Source: Linum tenue (lineage: Eukaryota > Streptophyta > Magnoliopsida > Malpighiales > Linaceae). Taken from it: a DNA stretch of 64,000 nt. Position 1 is the stretch's first letter. Each line of letters starts with the position of its first letter. The DNA is taken from assembly GCA_946122785.1 (NCBI GenBank), contig CAMGYJ010000005.1, positions 40,600,002 to 40,664,001 of the forward strand, written 5' to 3'. Below the pieces are notes generated by a model. That model ran no database searches and was not told where the DNA came from. It saw nothing but the letters and a program-made list of their open reading frames with translations. The position numbers and the translations under genes are program-made. This document shows positions 31,689 through 43,650 of the stretch, piece after piece.

Positions 31689-34600
31689 ATGTCCGGCGAA
31701 CAAAGCACACCGCCGCCAGGGAGTCAAGGACGAGGAAACAACAACAATGCCACTTCTGGAGTCAGCACAGGCAGTGGTTTTCGATTTGGGTCTTTTGAAC
31801 AGCCACAGCAACCACATTCAGAGGTTATCACTTTTGGTAACCCTTTTTACCTAAACCCTAATGAGAATATGGCACAATCTTTGGTTGCTGAGCTGTTTGA
31901 TGGAACCAACTATACTATGTGGAGTAGATCTATGCAAGTAGTTTTGAAAACGAAGAATAAGCTGGGTTTTCTAGATGGATCAATTCCTGTGCCTGCTAGA
32001 GACTCGGATATGTTTGGTATATGGGATGCTTGCAACACAGTGGTTCTGTGTTGGATCCAGAACTCGATGACTAAGGAGCTACGAAGAGCGGTTCTGAATC
32101 ACAGTAACTCAAAGGTTCTGTGGGAAGAGCTAAAGAGGCGATTTGGACAGCCAAATGCTATGAGGATAGCAAACCTCGAAGATGATATCCTTGCTTGCAA
32201 ACAGGAAAACAAGTTCATTAATGAATACTATACATTGATCAAAGGTTTATGGGATGAGCATGTGGAATTCTGCCCAATAGTACCTTGTGCTTGTGCTCCT
32301 GGTTCTACTCTTCCATGTGCTGCTGTTGCTGCTTTTGTTCAAAAACAGGAGACAGATTACCTGATTCGTTTCTTAAGGGGGATAAATCCAGAGTTTGAGG
32401 TTATCAAGACTCAATTGCTGATGCAAAAGCCCTTGCCAACTGTCTCTGAAGCTGTTGATGACTTGCTACAGCACGAACAAAAACTAAAGGCAGATGCAGT
32501 ATCAGGTGGTAAGAAGAGTCAGTCTCTGGCTTTAGCTGCAGGAGGTCAGCAACAACAATCGACAAGGGGTGAAAGAGACACAAGTCAGGGCAAGAAGTAT
32601 TGTCGTTACTGTAAAAGAAACAACCACAATATTGAAGATTGCTGGTGGCTGAAGAAGAAACAAGGTGGTGGACAACAGAAAGAGGGATATTCCAATTCTA
32701 GTTCAAGCTCTAGTTTCAGTACACCAAGGTTTGCTGGATCGGTTGCACAAGGAACTGGTAGCACTGTTGGTGATCATACCACAGAGGGGAACACAACTAA
32801 TGAAGGTATGAGCCAATCTCCATTAACCTTTACTGCATAGGAGATGATACGCCTCAGGAACTTGCTGCAAGTTGGTACTAATCCCTATCCAACACCACCT
32901 CCCTCACCTTCCATCAACCACCAAGCCTTTACAGCCTCACAGTACCCTGCACCATTCACTAATTTTGCTGGTAAACACATTACATTTTCTTCCAATCTAG
33001 ATAGTGCCCATGATACAAACCTTTGGATCATAGATACAGGAGCATCTGATCACATAGCCTGCACCCTTAACTTGTTTACCACATATACAGAAGTTCAAAA
33101 TACCTATGTTTTCTTGCCAAACAAGACCAAAGTAGCTGTCATTTGTGTAGGAACAGTTAAATTACCTACTGGCCTAGTCCTTCTTGATGTCCTTTTTGTG
33201 CCATCTTTCTCTTTTAACCTCATTTCAGTGAGTAAACTTACTCATGATCACCCACTGACCTTACACTTTCAATCTGACCACTGTGAAATCCAGGACCTAT
33301 TAAGCCAGAGGAAGATTGGTTTGGAAAGAGAGTGTAGAGGTCTTTACCAGTTGATCCTTTCTCATAGCCCTTCTTCATTACCTTCACCATCTCCCTCACA
33401 TCAAGCAGCCTCAACTTTCAACTTCCAGTCACAAGATTTGCACCTTTGGCACTAGAGATTAGGCCATCCTAGCTATGATAGATTGTCTTTACTTTCCAAA
33501 GTCATTCCTGATGTAACTAAGTCCAAACCAGTACACTGTGATGTATGTCCCTTATCCAAACAACACAAATTGCCTTTCCCAATTAGTACCAACACAGCAC
33601 CTGAGGTGTTTCACTTACTGCATATGGATATTTGGGGACCTCTCTCAGTTGTTTCTCATGATGGTTTTCAATATTTTCTTACAATCGTGGATGATTTCTC
33701 TCGTTGTGTATGGATCTATCTGATGCGACATAAAAGTGAGGTTAGAGGATTAATTGAAGGGTTCTGTAACTTGGTAAAGAACCAATTTCACACCACTGTC
33801 AAAACTATTCGAAGTGATCAGGGTAAGGAGTTTGAAATGCATGATTATTACACACAAGAGGGCATTGAACATCAGGTTTCTTGTGTTGAAACCCATGAAC
33901 AAAATGGAAGAGTTGAACGAAAGCATCAGCACATCCTTAATGTGGCAAGAGCTTTAAAATTTCAATATGGACTTCCTTTACAGTACTGGAGTGAGTGTGT
34001 TTTACATGCTGTGTATTTAATTAATCGCATCCCCACTCCTATCTTACACAACAAGTCACCAGTTGAAGTCCTATACAACAAGCCTACAGTTCTGTCACAT
34101 CTAAGGGTGTTTGGTTGCCTATGCTATGCTTCCACCCTGTCTCATGGCCGTACCAAATTTGCTCCTCGAGCACGACAGTGTATATTCTTGGGGTTTGCAG
34201 CAGGTATAAAAGGGTATAAGGTCATGGACATCCACACTAAACACATCTATGTCTCAAGAGATGTAGTATTCTATGAGAAGATACTACCATTCCATTGTTC
34301 TGATGGCCTTACCACTTCTTCTATACCTTCTTCTTCTCCATCCCACACAGTGGATTCTTCTCCTGCTCCAGGCTTACATGTTCCTATGTCTCAGCCTACT
34401 GCTCCTCCTCCTCAGTTTCATCCATCCATGGATGAAGGGGGGCAGACTGAGGATTCTGAAGCTTCTCCAAGCACTCATACTGGTAGTCAACAACAACACA
34501 GTCAGTATGAGTATTATGACTCAGATGAACAAGAGTTAATTGCACAGTCTGAAGTTGATTTTGACAATCAGGATCCAGCAGCAGAAGATGTAAATCTACC

Positions 34601-36308
34601 TCGAAGAAAAGTCACCCTTCCAAGTAAGTTCAATGATTATGAATTGGATCCATCCATCACTTTTGGTCCTTATGGCAAATCCAATTCATGCAGTAAGCAT
34701 TCTATTTCCTTGAATGTGAATGGTTTGAGCAGTGATGACAAATCCTTTGTTCTGAGCATCATGAATCTTGAGGAACCTAAGTCTTACTATGAAGCTATTA
34801 AGTCTGATGCTTGGAATAGGGCTGTGAATTCAAAGTTGTATGCCCTAGAGGAAAATCAAACATGGGATGTAGTCCCACTGCCACCAAACACCAAGGAGAT
34901 AGGGAATAAATGGGTGTTTAAGTACAAGTTTAAACCTGATGGAACTTTGGAAAGAGAGAAGGCCAGATTAGTGGCCAAAGGCTATACACAAGTCTATGGC
35001 ATAGACTTCCTAGACACATATTCACCAGTGGCTAAGATAAACACAGTGAAGACCTTCCTGGCTGTTGCAAGTATGAGAAACTGGACAATTGAGCAGATGG
35101 ATGTATCAAATGCATTTTTGCATGGAGATCTAGAGGAAGTGGTCTATATGAAGCTGCCTCTTGGTCTCAAAGTTAATTCAAATGGACAGAGAATGACTTG
35201 TAGACTGAAGAAGTCATTATATGGGTTGAAGCAAGCATCCAGGCAGTGGTTTGCCAAGCTTACTAGCTTTCTGTTGAAGTTGGGATATGCTCAGTCAGTG
35301 TCTGATTATTCACTTTTCACAAAATGGACACATGGAAGGATTACTGTCCTGCTGGTGTATGTGGATGATATTCTAGTTGGGGGTGATGCACAGAAAGATA
35401 TAGACCAGTTGAAAACTGCTTTGAGCAAAGAGTTTAAGCTGAAACTTCTAGGACCATTGAAATACTTCCTTGGGCTAGAGGTTAGCAGAGATAACAAAGG
35501 AATAAATGTATGTCAAAGAAAGTACTGTGTTGATTTGCTGAAAGACACAGGTTACATGGATGCAAAGGGGTGTAAAACTCCTATTGATGCAAAGGTGAAA
35601 CTCAGTTCCAGAGGAACTCTGTTGAAGGATGGAGAAGTGTATAGAAGACTTGTTGGCAGACTACACTATCTTACCATCACAAGACCAGACATAGCTTTTG
35701 CAGTTCAACAGCTCTGTCAGTATCAAAGGAATCCATGTGAAGAACATATGCAAGCTGCATATAGGGTGTTGAGATACCTGAAAACATCACCAGACCAGGG
35801 TATCCACTTCAGTAGTTCAGCAGAAGAGAAGTTGACTGGATTCAGTGACTCGGACTGGGCCAGCTGTCCTGATACTCGAAGATCTATCACAGGATATTGC
35901 ACTTTCCTTGGTACATCTCTTCTCGCCTGGAAAACAAAGAAACAAACAACAGTTTCCAGGTCATCATCTGAAGCGGAATACAGAGCCCTGGCACATCTGG
36001 TATGTGAAATTGAATGGTTGAAAAGGTTGCTTTCAGAGTTAACAGTGCAGGTTCAACTTCCCATCCATGTTTATTGTGATAACAGGTCTGCTATACATAT
36101 AGCAGAGAATCCTGTTTTCCATGAGAGAACAAAACATATTGAAATTGATATTCATGTTACAAGAGACAGGATCAAAACTGGATTAATCAAGTTGAAGCAC
36201 GTTGGGACAGTTGAGCAACTTGCAGACATTTTTACTAAGGGTTTGGATCGGTTTAGAATGAATGAGATTCTAAGCAAGTTGGGGATAACAGGAGTATCAC
36301 CAACTTGA
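31689..36308 (+). pseudogene. Copia-1 Gag-Pol polyprotein with two in-frame amber codons
   Basis: The frame from the ATG at 31689 runs 1539 codons with only two stops, both TAG, at 32838-32840 and 33453-33455. Gag (to about 32840) includes NKLGFLDGSI and the zinc knuckle CRYCKRNNHNIEDC. The protease has LWIIDTGASDHI (about 33020). The pre-integrase region has HCDVCPLSKQ. The integrase shows MDIWGP, RSDQGKEF and QNGRVERKHQ, the DDE residues. The RT has QMDVSNAFLHGDL, SLYGLKQASRQW and YVDDILVGG (about 35360). RNase H has SDSDWASCPDTRRS, SRSSSEAEYRAL and YCDNRSAIHIAENP. The product would package, cleave, copy and integrate the element. The first TAG falls between Gag and protease, the second in the pre-integrase segment; both align with sense codons in the Copia-2 relative. 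The TTG 18 nt upstream is not a credible start. Confidence 0.94.
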
Positions 36309-36315
36309 AGGGGGG

Positions 36316-36617
36316 TGACAGAGAAGATGCCCTGATGCAAGCTGAAGTTCTGGGAATCCTGATGAGCAGCGGATTGAAGAACAGATGAAGACGGCAACGT
36401 TTTGTGAAGAATGAAGAGAAGTAGAAGGATGGAAACGGCAGCGTAGGACTTATGTTTGTTAGCCGTTGTTGATCACTGTTTGTTTAAATTTTCAGCCAAT
36501 CTTGTAAGGACACGTATTCTATTTCTGTTAATTGCAACTGCAGCTATAAAAGCTGCAAGGAGCTCAGATTACAGCTGAGCTTCCTCTCCACAAATCATTT
36601 TGTCATTTTAGTTTTCA
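36316..36617 (+). repeat. Copia-1 3' LTR
   Basis: Begins TGACAGAG right after the AAGGGGGG polypurine tract and ends TTTTCA, followed by the AGATC TSD. Confidence 0.95.
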
Positions 36618-36622
36618 AGATC

Positions 36623-37353
36623 CGCTATTCCAAGTGTTTTTCATGGATATTCAAATTTCAACTTTATTAACAGACTCAGTAACCAAAATAAAATAAATAA
36701 TTCCTATGCTCTGTGCGTGGATCTAATTCATTTGTGAATTGGTTACAAATTTTTATCCACATTATCTTCTAGTGTGACCAGTTCAGAGATCATGAGGTAG
36801 TCTATTAATGTTCCCAATGTATAGAGAAGGTATATAGGCAGACGGGATCAGTAAAAGGCAGAATGGTATATACGTGTTGGATCAGTGCATAGTGCATTCA
36901 CTCACCCCTCACATAAATCTTTCCCTTGTTCGCTCCTTGGCAGTTAGTGAGCTACAACATAATATAGCCTTATTTTAACTCCATTAATATCGATCCCTCT
37001 ACTGTTTCAGTATAATTGCAGATCGATCTAGCTGGCCAACACTGTAAGGAAAGCAAGTTGTGGAAAAGGGGAAGAAGACAAGTTGGTTTTGGTTCAATCT
37101 CCTATGTCCATTCCAGGCAAAACTCCGAGTAAACATTTTCTTCCTACGAACCTGAAAACAGAATAAGTCCAAAACAAAAAGGGTAGTGAATCGGCAGCAA
37201 CCCAGGTAGCTAGCTAGCCGGTTACGCTGGAGTGGCTCGCTCTTTTGTTTCTTTCTTGATAGAGAGTAGAGACCAGTATTTACGCATATATATATACAGC
37301 AGCAACTTGATCTCAAGTCTGGCCAAACAAATTGAAAACCGACCAACTGGAGA
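36623..37353. other. spacer between Copia-1 and Copia-2; putative promoter region
   Basis: No long convincing gene. A TATA-like run (CATATATATATACAGC, about 37285-37300) lies about 60 bp upstream of the ATG at 37354, compatible with a core promoter for the short ORF there. A minus-strand 128-codon ORF (37385-36999) has no recognised motif. Confidence 0.4.
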
Positions 37354-37398
37354 ATGAAACCCACTGTAGTTCCCATCACTATCATTATTATCTCACTC

Positions 37399-37795
37399 TA
37401 TCAAGCAGAGTGCATTAGAGGAGATCAGCACATTCAAACAGAGTTGCACTCTGCTAAAGGAAGAAGACGAAGTGCAGGGGTTCGGGTCAGAAGATGGATC
37501 GGGCTTCCTTTAACCCGGTTCAACCAAGTTCAGACCGTAGATAAATAAAGACGACGGCGTTTTGGTACACTGCAACGGCACTTAGCTGCTGAGTCTGGTT
37601 TTGACACTTGTCCTGCTGTAATTAGTTCATTTAACAAGTTAGTTGTAGTTAGCCGTTGTAACAGTAGATTAGGAAGATGTAATTACCTAACTCTCTGTAT
37701 ATATGCTGCGCAAAAAGGAATGAGAAGGCATTCTGCCAAATTCCTCCAAATCAATCGTTTCTCTCTAGAACTACAAACCCTAGCAGCCGCTAGAT
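37399..37795 (+). repeat. Copia-2 5' LTR
   Basis: The boundaries are where similarity to the 3' copy starts and stops. A TATA-like TGTATATATGC lies at about 37696-37706. It shares a GCAGAGTGCA / TGCACTCTGC inverted pair near its start. Confidence 0.88.
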
Positions 37796-37809
37796 CTACT
37801 TTCTTCTCA

Positions 37810-37822
37810 TGGTATCAGAGCC
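37810..37822 (+). other. Copia-2 primer-binding site
   Basis: TGGTATCAGAGCC, the initiator Met-tRNA type, 14 bp from the LTR end as defined by repeat identity. Confidence 0.85.
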
Positions 37823-37896
37823 TGGTTAAGGCTGTTGTATACCTTTTCTTCCTTCACTGATTTTACTTCTTTACCTTCCGCGTCTTTCACTTTGCC

Positions 37897-40800
37897 ATGG
37901 CTGGGATTGAGTCATCGGATTCGGCTGAGATGGAGGCCACACCTCCACCTCCTCCTCGTTACGAAGATCCTTACTCCAATCCATTCTACTTGGCTCAAAG
38001 CGACAACTCATTTCTGCAGGTGATCGGTTTCAAGCTGACAGACGACAACTATCTCCTCTGGAGCGAGTCCATGGAGGTAGCCCTGCGCACGAAGAACAAG
38101 CTGGGTTTCATTCTAGGCACGATTCAGGTACCTCCTTTGACATATCCAACTTATGGAACTTGGGATCGTGTGAATGGTACTGTAGTGTGCTGGATTAGAA
38201 ACTCTGTTTCAGAGGACATCGTTCCTAGTCTTCGTAACATTAGGGTTGCTTCAGAGGCTTGGACTTATCTGAAATCCAAGTTCAGCCAAGGAGATATTAT
38301 AAGAATTGCTAATCTCCAGGAGAAGGTTGACTTGGCCAAACAAGGAACTCAAACTGTTAGACAGTATTTTACCAATCTGAAGCTAGCCTGGGATGAACTA
38401 AAAACCTATCAACCAATTCCTTACTGTGATTGTGCTGCTGGTACTTATGCAACTGTCATGAGGTATGAGGAGAGGGGAAGAGTGATCCGTTTCCTGCTGG
38501 GTCTGAATGAAAAATACCAGCAGGTGAAGACTCAGATGCTGATGTTAGACCCTCTCCCAGACTTGGACAGCATCTACCGTTCTGTTGTGCAGCTTGAAAG
38601 ACAACTTGATGGTGCTAGTGCTAATGCTGGTAAATCTGAAGAGGCTATAGCACTAGCCACTGCACTTGCAGCTTCCAGGTCTCAGTATAATCAGTACAAT
38701 CAGTCAAGGGATAAGAATCAATCTGAACATCAGCCAGGAGGACTCTTTTGCAGATATTGCAAAAAGGATAATCATGTAAAGGAGGACTGCTGGAAACTCA
38801 AGAAGAAGAATGGGTTACTTGGAAACAATCCTGGAAGAGGAAGCAACCCAGGAAGAGGGTTTGCTGGTTCTGTTGATGTCAATACTGCAGAGGGCAATGC
38901 TTCAGGAGGAGTTGGTTCCTACTCTCCTACCAGTCCCATAAGTCAACAGGAGCCACATTCACCAACCTTCTCTAGTTTCACTGTTGATGAGCTCACAAGG
39001 CTCAAGGCTTTACTGCAGCCAGCTTCCAGTTCACATGGACCTTCTCAAGCTAATTCTGTGGTTTATAGATCACAGCCTGTGTCAGGTATTCTATCCCTTT
39101 CCACTTTAACACAAAAGAGCAATCAATGTGTGTGGGTTCTGGATACAGGAGCAAGTGATCATATCATTTGCTCCATCTCTTTGTTCTTAAGGTGTAAGAA
39201 GGTCAATGATGTGTCTGTTACACTTCCAAATGGTCAACAGGCTTCAGTTACACATCTAGGTGTTGTTAAGTTGCCTTGTGGCATTTTTCTTACAAATGTG
39301 CTGTTGGTTCCTTCTTTTTCTTATAACCTGATTTCAGTTAGTCAGCTTACCAAAAACAGTCATGTCTCATTGTTGTTTCAATCCACTTTTTGTCAAATCC
39401 AGGACCTTATCTCTCGACAGAGGATTGGTTTAATCCCAGTAAGTAGAGGACTATACCTTCTTGGAGATTCCAGTGGCCCAGGAGAGACTTGCAAAACCCG
39501 GATTTTTGGAGTGAACACAAATCAAGAGAGTTCCAGTTTATGGCACAAGAGACTAGGCCATCTTTCTTTAGATAGATTGAGAAAAATCAAACAAACTTGT
39601 ACTGAGGTTGTGTTACCAGAGAATTTTGACTGTGAGGTTTTTCATTTGTCTAAGCAAAAACGTTTGCCATTTCCCAACAGCACTTCTTATTCCAAAGCAC
39701 CTTTTGATCTAATACATTGTGACATTTGGGGGCCAGTTAATGTTGTTTCTCTTGATGGTTACCACTTACCAGTATTTTCTTACTGTTGTTGATGACCATA
39801 GTCGTTGTACTTGGTTATACTTGATGAGTCACAAATCAGAAGCCAGGGGTTTACTTCAATCATTCTTTGCAATGGTTGAAATCCAGTTTAATAGGAAAGT
39901 GAAAGTTGTGCATTCTGATCAAGGGCAGGAATTCAAAATGTCTTCATTTTATCAGCAGCAGGGATGTATTCATGAAATGAGTTGTGTGCATACTACTCAA
40001 CAGAATGGTAGGGTTGAGAGAAAGCACCAACACATTCTCAATGTGGCTAGGGCATTGAAGTTTCAGTCAGGGCTACCAATCAGTTTTTGGAGCCATTTTG
40101 TAATGCATGCAGTATATCTCATCAATAGGACACCTACTCCTGTTTTACAGCATAAGTCTCCTTTTGAGACTTTGTTTGGCATCCCACCAGATTACAGCAA
40201 TCTTAGGGTCTTTGGTTGTCTAGCCTTTGCCACAAACACTGAGGATCACAAACCTAAGTTTGCACCTAAAGCTGTAAAAGCAGTCTTTCTTGGATACAGT
40301 TTTGGGATTAAGGGGTTTAAGCTGTATGATCTTGCCAAACATTCAGTGTTCATCAGCAGGGATGTAGAATTCAATGAGTCTGAATTCCCTTTCTTAACAC
40401 CTCAATCACCTACTGCTCCCACTACTTCTTTCACTCCAGATCATCTTCCTTCCTTTCTTTTTGATGATGATCTTCCCCTCCCACAGGATCATAATCTCCA
40501 TGAGACTAATGATCCTGATTACTCACCTTCACCACCTCACTCACCACCTACCTCACCACCAACCTCACCAATGCCTTCACCCACTCCTCCTGTTACCACA
40601 CCTTCTTCTTCTACTCCTAATCTTTCTCTTCCCATTGCCCTGCGCAAGCCTCAAAGAGTCACCAGGCCTCCCAGGCACCTTGACTCCTTTCATACTTCTT
40701 TCTTGTCTGAGACTTGTTCCACTTCCTTTGATGACAAGCTTCTGTATCCCCTTTCTCACGGCCTTTCCTACTCTCACTTATCCCCTTCTCATAAACACTT

Positions 40801-42355
40801 TACCCTTTCCATCTCTATGAATCCAGACCCTCAGACTTATGCACAAGCAGCTTTACACCCCTGCTGGAATCAAGCTATGAAGGAGGAGGTTAATGCCTTA
40901 GAGGCTAATAAAAGTTGGGACATTGTTGACAGGCCACCCAATGTAGTTCCCATAGGCTGTAAATGGGTTTATAAAACCAAGTTCTTACCTGATGGTGCCA
41001 TTGAACGTTTCAAAGCAAGGGTAGTTGCTAAAGGTTACACACAGACTTATGGAGTTGACTTTGTTGATACATTCTCTCCTATTGCAAAAATCAACTCTGT
41101 TAAACTGCTCTTGGCAATTGCAGCAGCAAAGCAATGGCATCTCCATCAGATGGATGTGAGTAATGCCTTCTTGAATGGTGACTTAGAGGAGGAGATTTAC
41201 ATGGAACTCCCACCTGGTTTAAGGGAGCTAAGTCACCTTCAAGGTAAGGTCTGCAAATTGAAGAAATCCCTTTATGGGCTCAAGCAAGCTAGTCGACAGT
41301 GGTACCTTAAACTCACTGATTTCTTGACTAAGCTTGGTTTTCAGCAATCATTTGAAGACTACTCAGTATTTAAGACTTCCACAGTAGTATTGGTCATCTA
41401 TGTTGATGACATTATTGTGGCAGGACCATGTTTGGAGGAGATTCAACGTGTTAAGACACAATTGCAGAAAGGATTCAAGGTTAAGGATCTAGGAAATTTA
41501 AAGTATTTCCTAGGATTGGAGGTGGCTAGAACTCAAGCTGGGATCTCTTTATGTCAACGCAAGTTCTGTCTGGAAATGCTTGAAAATGCAGATTTTCTGG
41601 AGTGTAAACCAGCCAAGACACCAATCAGCATGAAGTCTACATTGTCTGCTGAAGATGGAACATTGCTTGATGATGGAACAACTTACAGGCACCTCTTGGG
41701 TCAATTGCAGTATTTGACTTCCACCAGGCCTGACATTTGTTTCCCTGTGCAGCAACTCAGTCAATTTCAAGATCGTCCAACTACAGTCCATCTCAAAGCA
41801 TTGCATAGGATCTTGAGATATCTAAAGGGTTAGCCTGCTCAGGGTTTATAGTTTTCTTCCTCGTCCAGTTTACAGTTAAGTGGATATTGTGATTCAGATT
41901 GGGCAACTTGCCCAGATTCAAGGAAATCGATCACTGGGTACTGTACTTTCCTAGGTAGTTCACTGATCACTTGGAAAAGCAAAAAGCAGAGTACAATGTC
42001 GCGCTCATCCTCTGAGGCAGAATACAGGGCAATGGCGCAACTTGCTTGTGAAGTACAGTGGTTAAAGGCCTTCCTCGATTTCTTTGGAATTTCACATTCA
42101 AATCCAGTAAAGGTGTATTGTGATAATCAATCGGCTATTCACATTGCGGAGAATCCCGTTTTTCACGAGAGAACGAAGCACATAGAGGTAGATTGCCATG
42201 TCGTCAGGGAAAGGTTAAAATCAGGACTTCTCAATCTATTTCATTTGAATACCGAAAATCAGTTGACTGATTTATTCACTAAAGGGTTGTCGGGTGATCG
42301 GTTTAAGTTCTTGCTCTCCAAGCTGGGTGTACATGATATGTACTCGCCAGCTTGA
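37897..42355 (+). pseudogene. Copia-2 Gag-Pol polyprotein, one frameshift and two stops
   Basis: The ATG at 37897 opens Gag (NKLGFILGTI; zinc knuckle CRYCKKDNHVKEDC near 38750), protease (VWVLDTGASDHIIC, about 39130) and the pre-integrase motif LWHKRLGHLSLDRL. In the integrase the frame changes between about 39755 and 39780 and continues in another frame: FLTVVDDHSRCTWLYL, HSDQGQEF, QQNGRVERKHQ. Then come RT (QMDVSNAFLNGDL, SLYGLKQASRQW, VIYVDDIIVAG near 41400) and RNase H (CDSDWATCPDSRKS, SRSSSEAEYRAM, YCDNQSAIHIAENP). TAG stops lie at 41831-41833 and 41849-41851, just before RNase H. One cysteine expected in the pre-integrase zinc-binding motif reads Phe (near 39643). Catalytic residues otherwise remain. 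Confidence 0.93.
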
Positions 42356-42362
42356 GGGGGCG

Positions 42363-42761
42363 TATCAAGCAGAGTGCATCAGAGGAGATCAGCACATTCA
42401 AACAGAGTTGCACTCTGCTAAAGGAAGAAGACGAAGTGCAGGGGTTCGGGTCAGAAGATGGATCGGGCTTCCTTTAACCCGATTCAACCAAGTCCAGACC
42501 GTAAATAAATAAGAACGACAACGTTTTGGTACACTGCAACGGCACTTAGTTGCTGAGTCTGGTTTTGACACTTGTCCTGCTGTAATTAGTCCATTTAACC
42601 AGTTAGTTGTACTTAGCCGTTGTAACAGTAGATTAGGAAGATGTAATTACCTAACTCTCTGTATATATGCTGCGCAAAAAGGAATGAGAAGGCATTCTGC
42701 CAAATTCCTCCAAATCAATAGTTTCTCTCTAGAACTACAAAAACCCTAGCAGCCGCTAGAT
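42363..42761 (+). repeat. Copia-2 3' LTR
   Basis: Starts TATCAAGC after GAGGGGGCG and ends CTAGAT before CACTC. It carries a 2-base A insertion and about a dozen substitutions relative to the 5' copy. Confidence 0.88.
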
Positions 42762-42814
42762 CACTCATACTTACGAAAGCAACAAATTCGTTTCTAGAAA
42801 GGGTAAAAATCTGA

Positions 42815-43550
42815 GCCCTCTAGAGTTAGGGTTGGTCAATGTGATATCAGAGTAGTCGGAATCATTACCGTTGTAAAATTCGTTAGAAACCATCGATTCG
42901 CATAAAAAAACCAGAAATATATATAGGCCGGAAACGTCTACGGAGTATGGGCAACGTAAATAACCACACATGCAGGAAGTAGCGCTCGTTGTGGCCAGAG
43001 CATCCAATCGATTGGTGGTTACTAATATCAATCCATTAAAGAAATACTACCACTTAAAAAAAACATGATCAATACCTTTATAGAAATAAAACAAGAAAGC
43101 AATACCAAGACGGAAAAAACACTATCACTGCAACCTACACAAAACACTACCACTATCACAACGTATACTTAATTGTGAACGAATATCATTGTAGATTTAA
43201 CAAATACCAATACATGAAAATCAAAACCAATACGATAACACACCAACACCCAAAAAAAAAAACAATATCATCACATGATATCAAAACCAATACGGAAAAA
43301 ATACAACTATGAAAAAATACAAACCAATAGGAAAAAATAAGATATTGAATCCTTGGCCAGCTTCTCCTCACCACCGCACCGGTAACAGAACGTCGAAGAC
43401 AGTTCCTCGCCGAGTAGAAGGGGAAGGGGAACCTACACATGTAATAATATTTGTCGGCTATTTAGTTTGAGCATTTGTCTTTAATGGGGAAAAAACAATA
43501 CAATCAAATCAAATCTCAACATTGGAAGGGAAAATAATGGCAGATCAGAT
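42815..43550. other. intergenic up to the assembly gap; one candidate exon
   Basis: A minus-strand ORF (43031-42771) runs into an excellent splice-donor match, GTAAGTATGAG, at its 3' end. It contains DSDYSDITLTNPNSRGL but no motif I can assign. From 43030 on the sequence is A/C-rich with ACCAATAC-like repeats and no gene. Confidence 0.35.
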
Positions 43551-43650
43551 NNNNNNNNNNNNNNNNNNNNNNNNNNNNNNNNNNNNNNNNNNNNNNNNNN
43601 NNNNNNNNNNNNNNNNNNNNNNNNNNNNNNNNNNNNNNNNNNNNNNNNNN
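43551..43650. other. assembly gap (100 N)
   Basis: Exactly 100 unresolved bases, the usual placeholder for a gap of unknown size. It lies just upstream of the 3' end of a Gypsy element, so the internal region and 5' LTR of that element are probably missing here. Confidence 0.99.

Larger units (their letters stand above)
31340..36617 (+). mobile_element. Copia-1: complete, young Ty1/Copia LTR retrotransposon
   Basis: 5278 bp with 302-bp LTRs (31340-31641 and 36316-36617) that differ at only two positions by eye. TSD AGATC lies on both sides (31335-31339 and 36618-36622). PBS TGGTATCAGAGC starts at 31642, directly after the LTR, and the PPT AAGGGGGG ends at 36315. Gag-Pol is collinear and nearly open, interrupted by two in-frame TAG codons. 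Near-identical LTRs mean recent insertion. It inserted 156 bp right of the Mutator MITE at 30710. Confidence 0.96.
37399..42761 (+). mobile_element. Copia-2: complete Ty1/Copia element with unusual LTR ends
   Basis: 5363 bp with LTRs 37399-37795 (397 bp) and 42363-42761 (399 bp) that differ at about a dozen positions, so it is older than Copia-1. CACTC flanks both sides (37394-37398 and 42762-42766). The duplicated LTR begins TATCAAGC and ends CTAGAT rather than TG...CA. The PBS, TGGTATCAGAGCC, starts at 37810, 14 bp after the LTR end, instead of next to it. A PPT-like GAGGGGGCG (42354-42362) precedes the 3' LTR. Its proteins are related to Copia-1, but LTR sequences are unrelated, so these are different families in tandem orientation. 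Confidence 0.92.
37354..42814 (+). pseudogene. short host ORF apparently split by Copia-2 (tentative)
   Basis: The ATG at 37354 opens 15 codons up to the Copia-2 insertion (ending at 37398). After removing the element and one TSD copy, the frame would continue 16 codons from 42767 to a TGA at 42812-42814. The N-terminus (MKPTVVPITIIIISL) is hydrophobic like a signal peptide, and a TATA-like box lies upstream. The total of about 31 codons is too short to identify. It may be a first exon or a chance ORF, and an antisense exon candidate overlaps the right half. Only positions 37354-37398 and 42767-42814 belong to this feature; the rest is the transposon. Confidence 0.25.

Noticed and set aside
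36152..36397. 81-codon minus-strand ORF spanning the Copia-1 3' LTR
   Set aside because: Antisense to RNase H and LTR; no independent evidence.
40461..40820. 119-codon ORF in Copia-2
   Set aside because: Leu/His-rich off-frame reading of the Pro/Ser/Thr-rich linker between integrase and RT.
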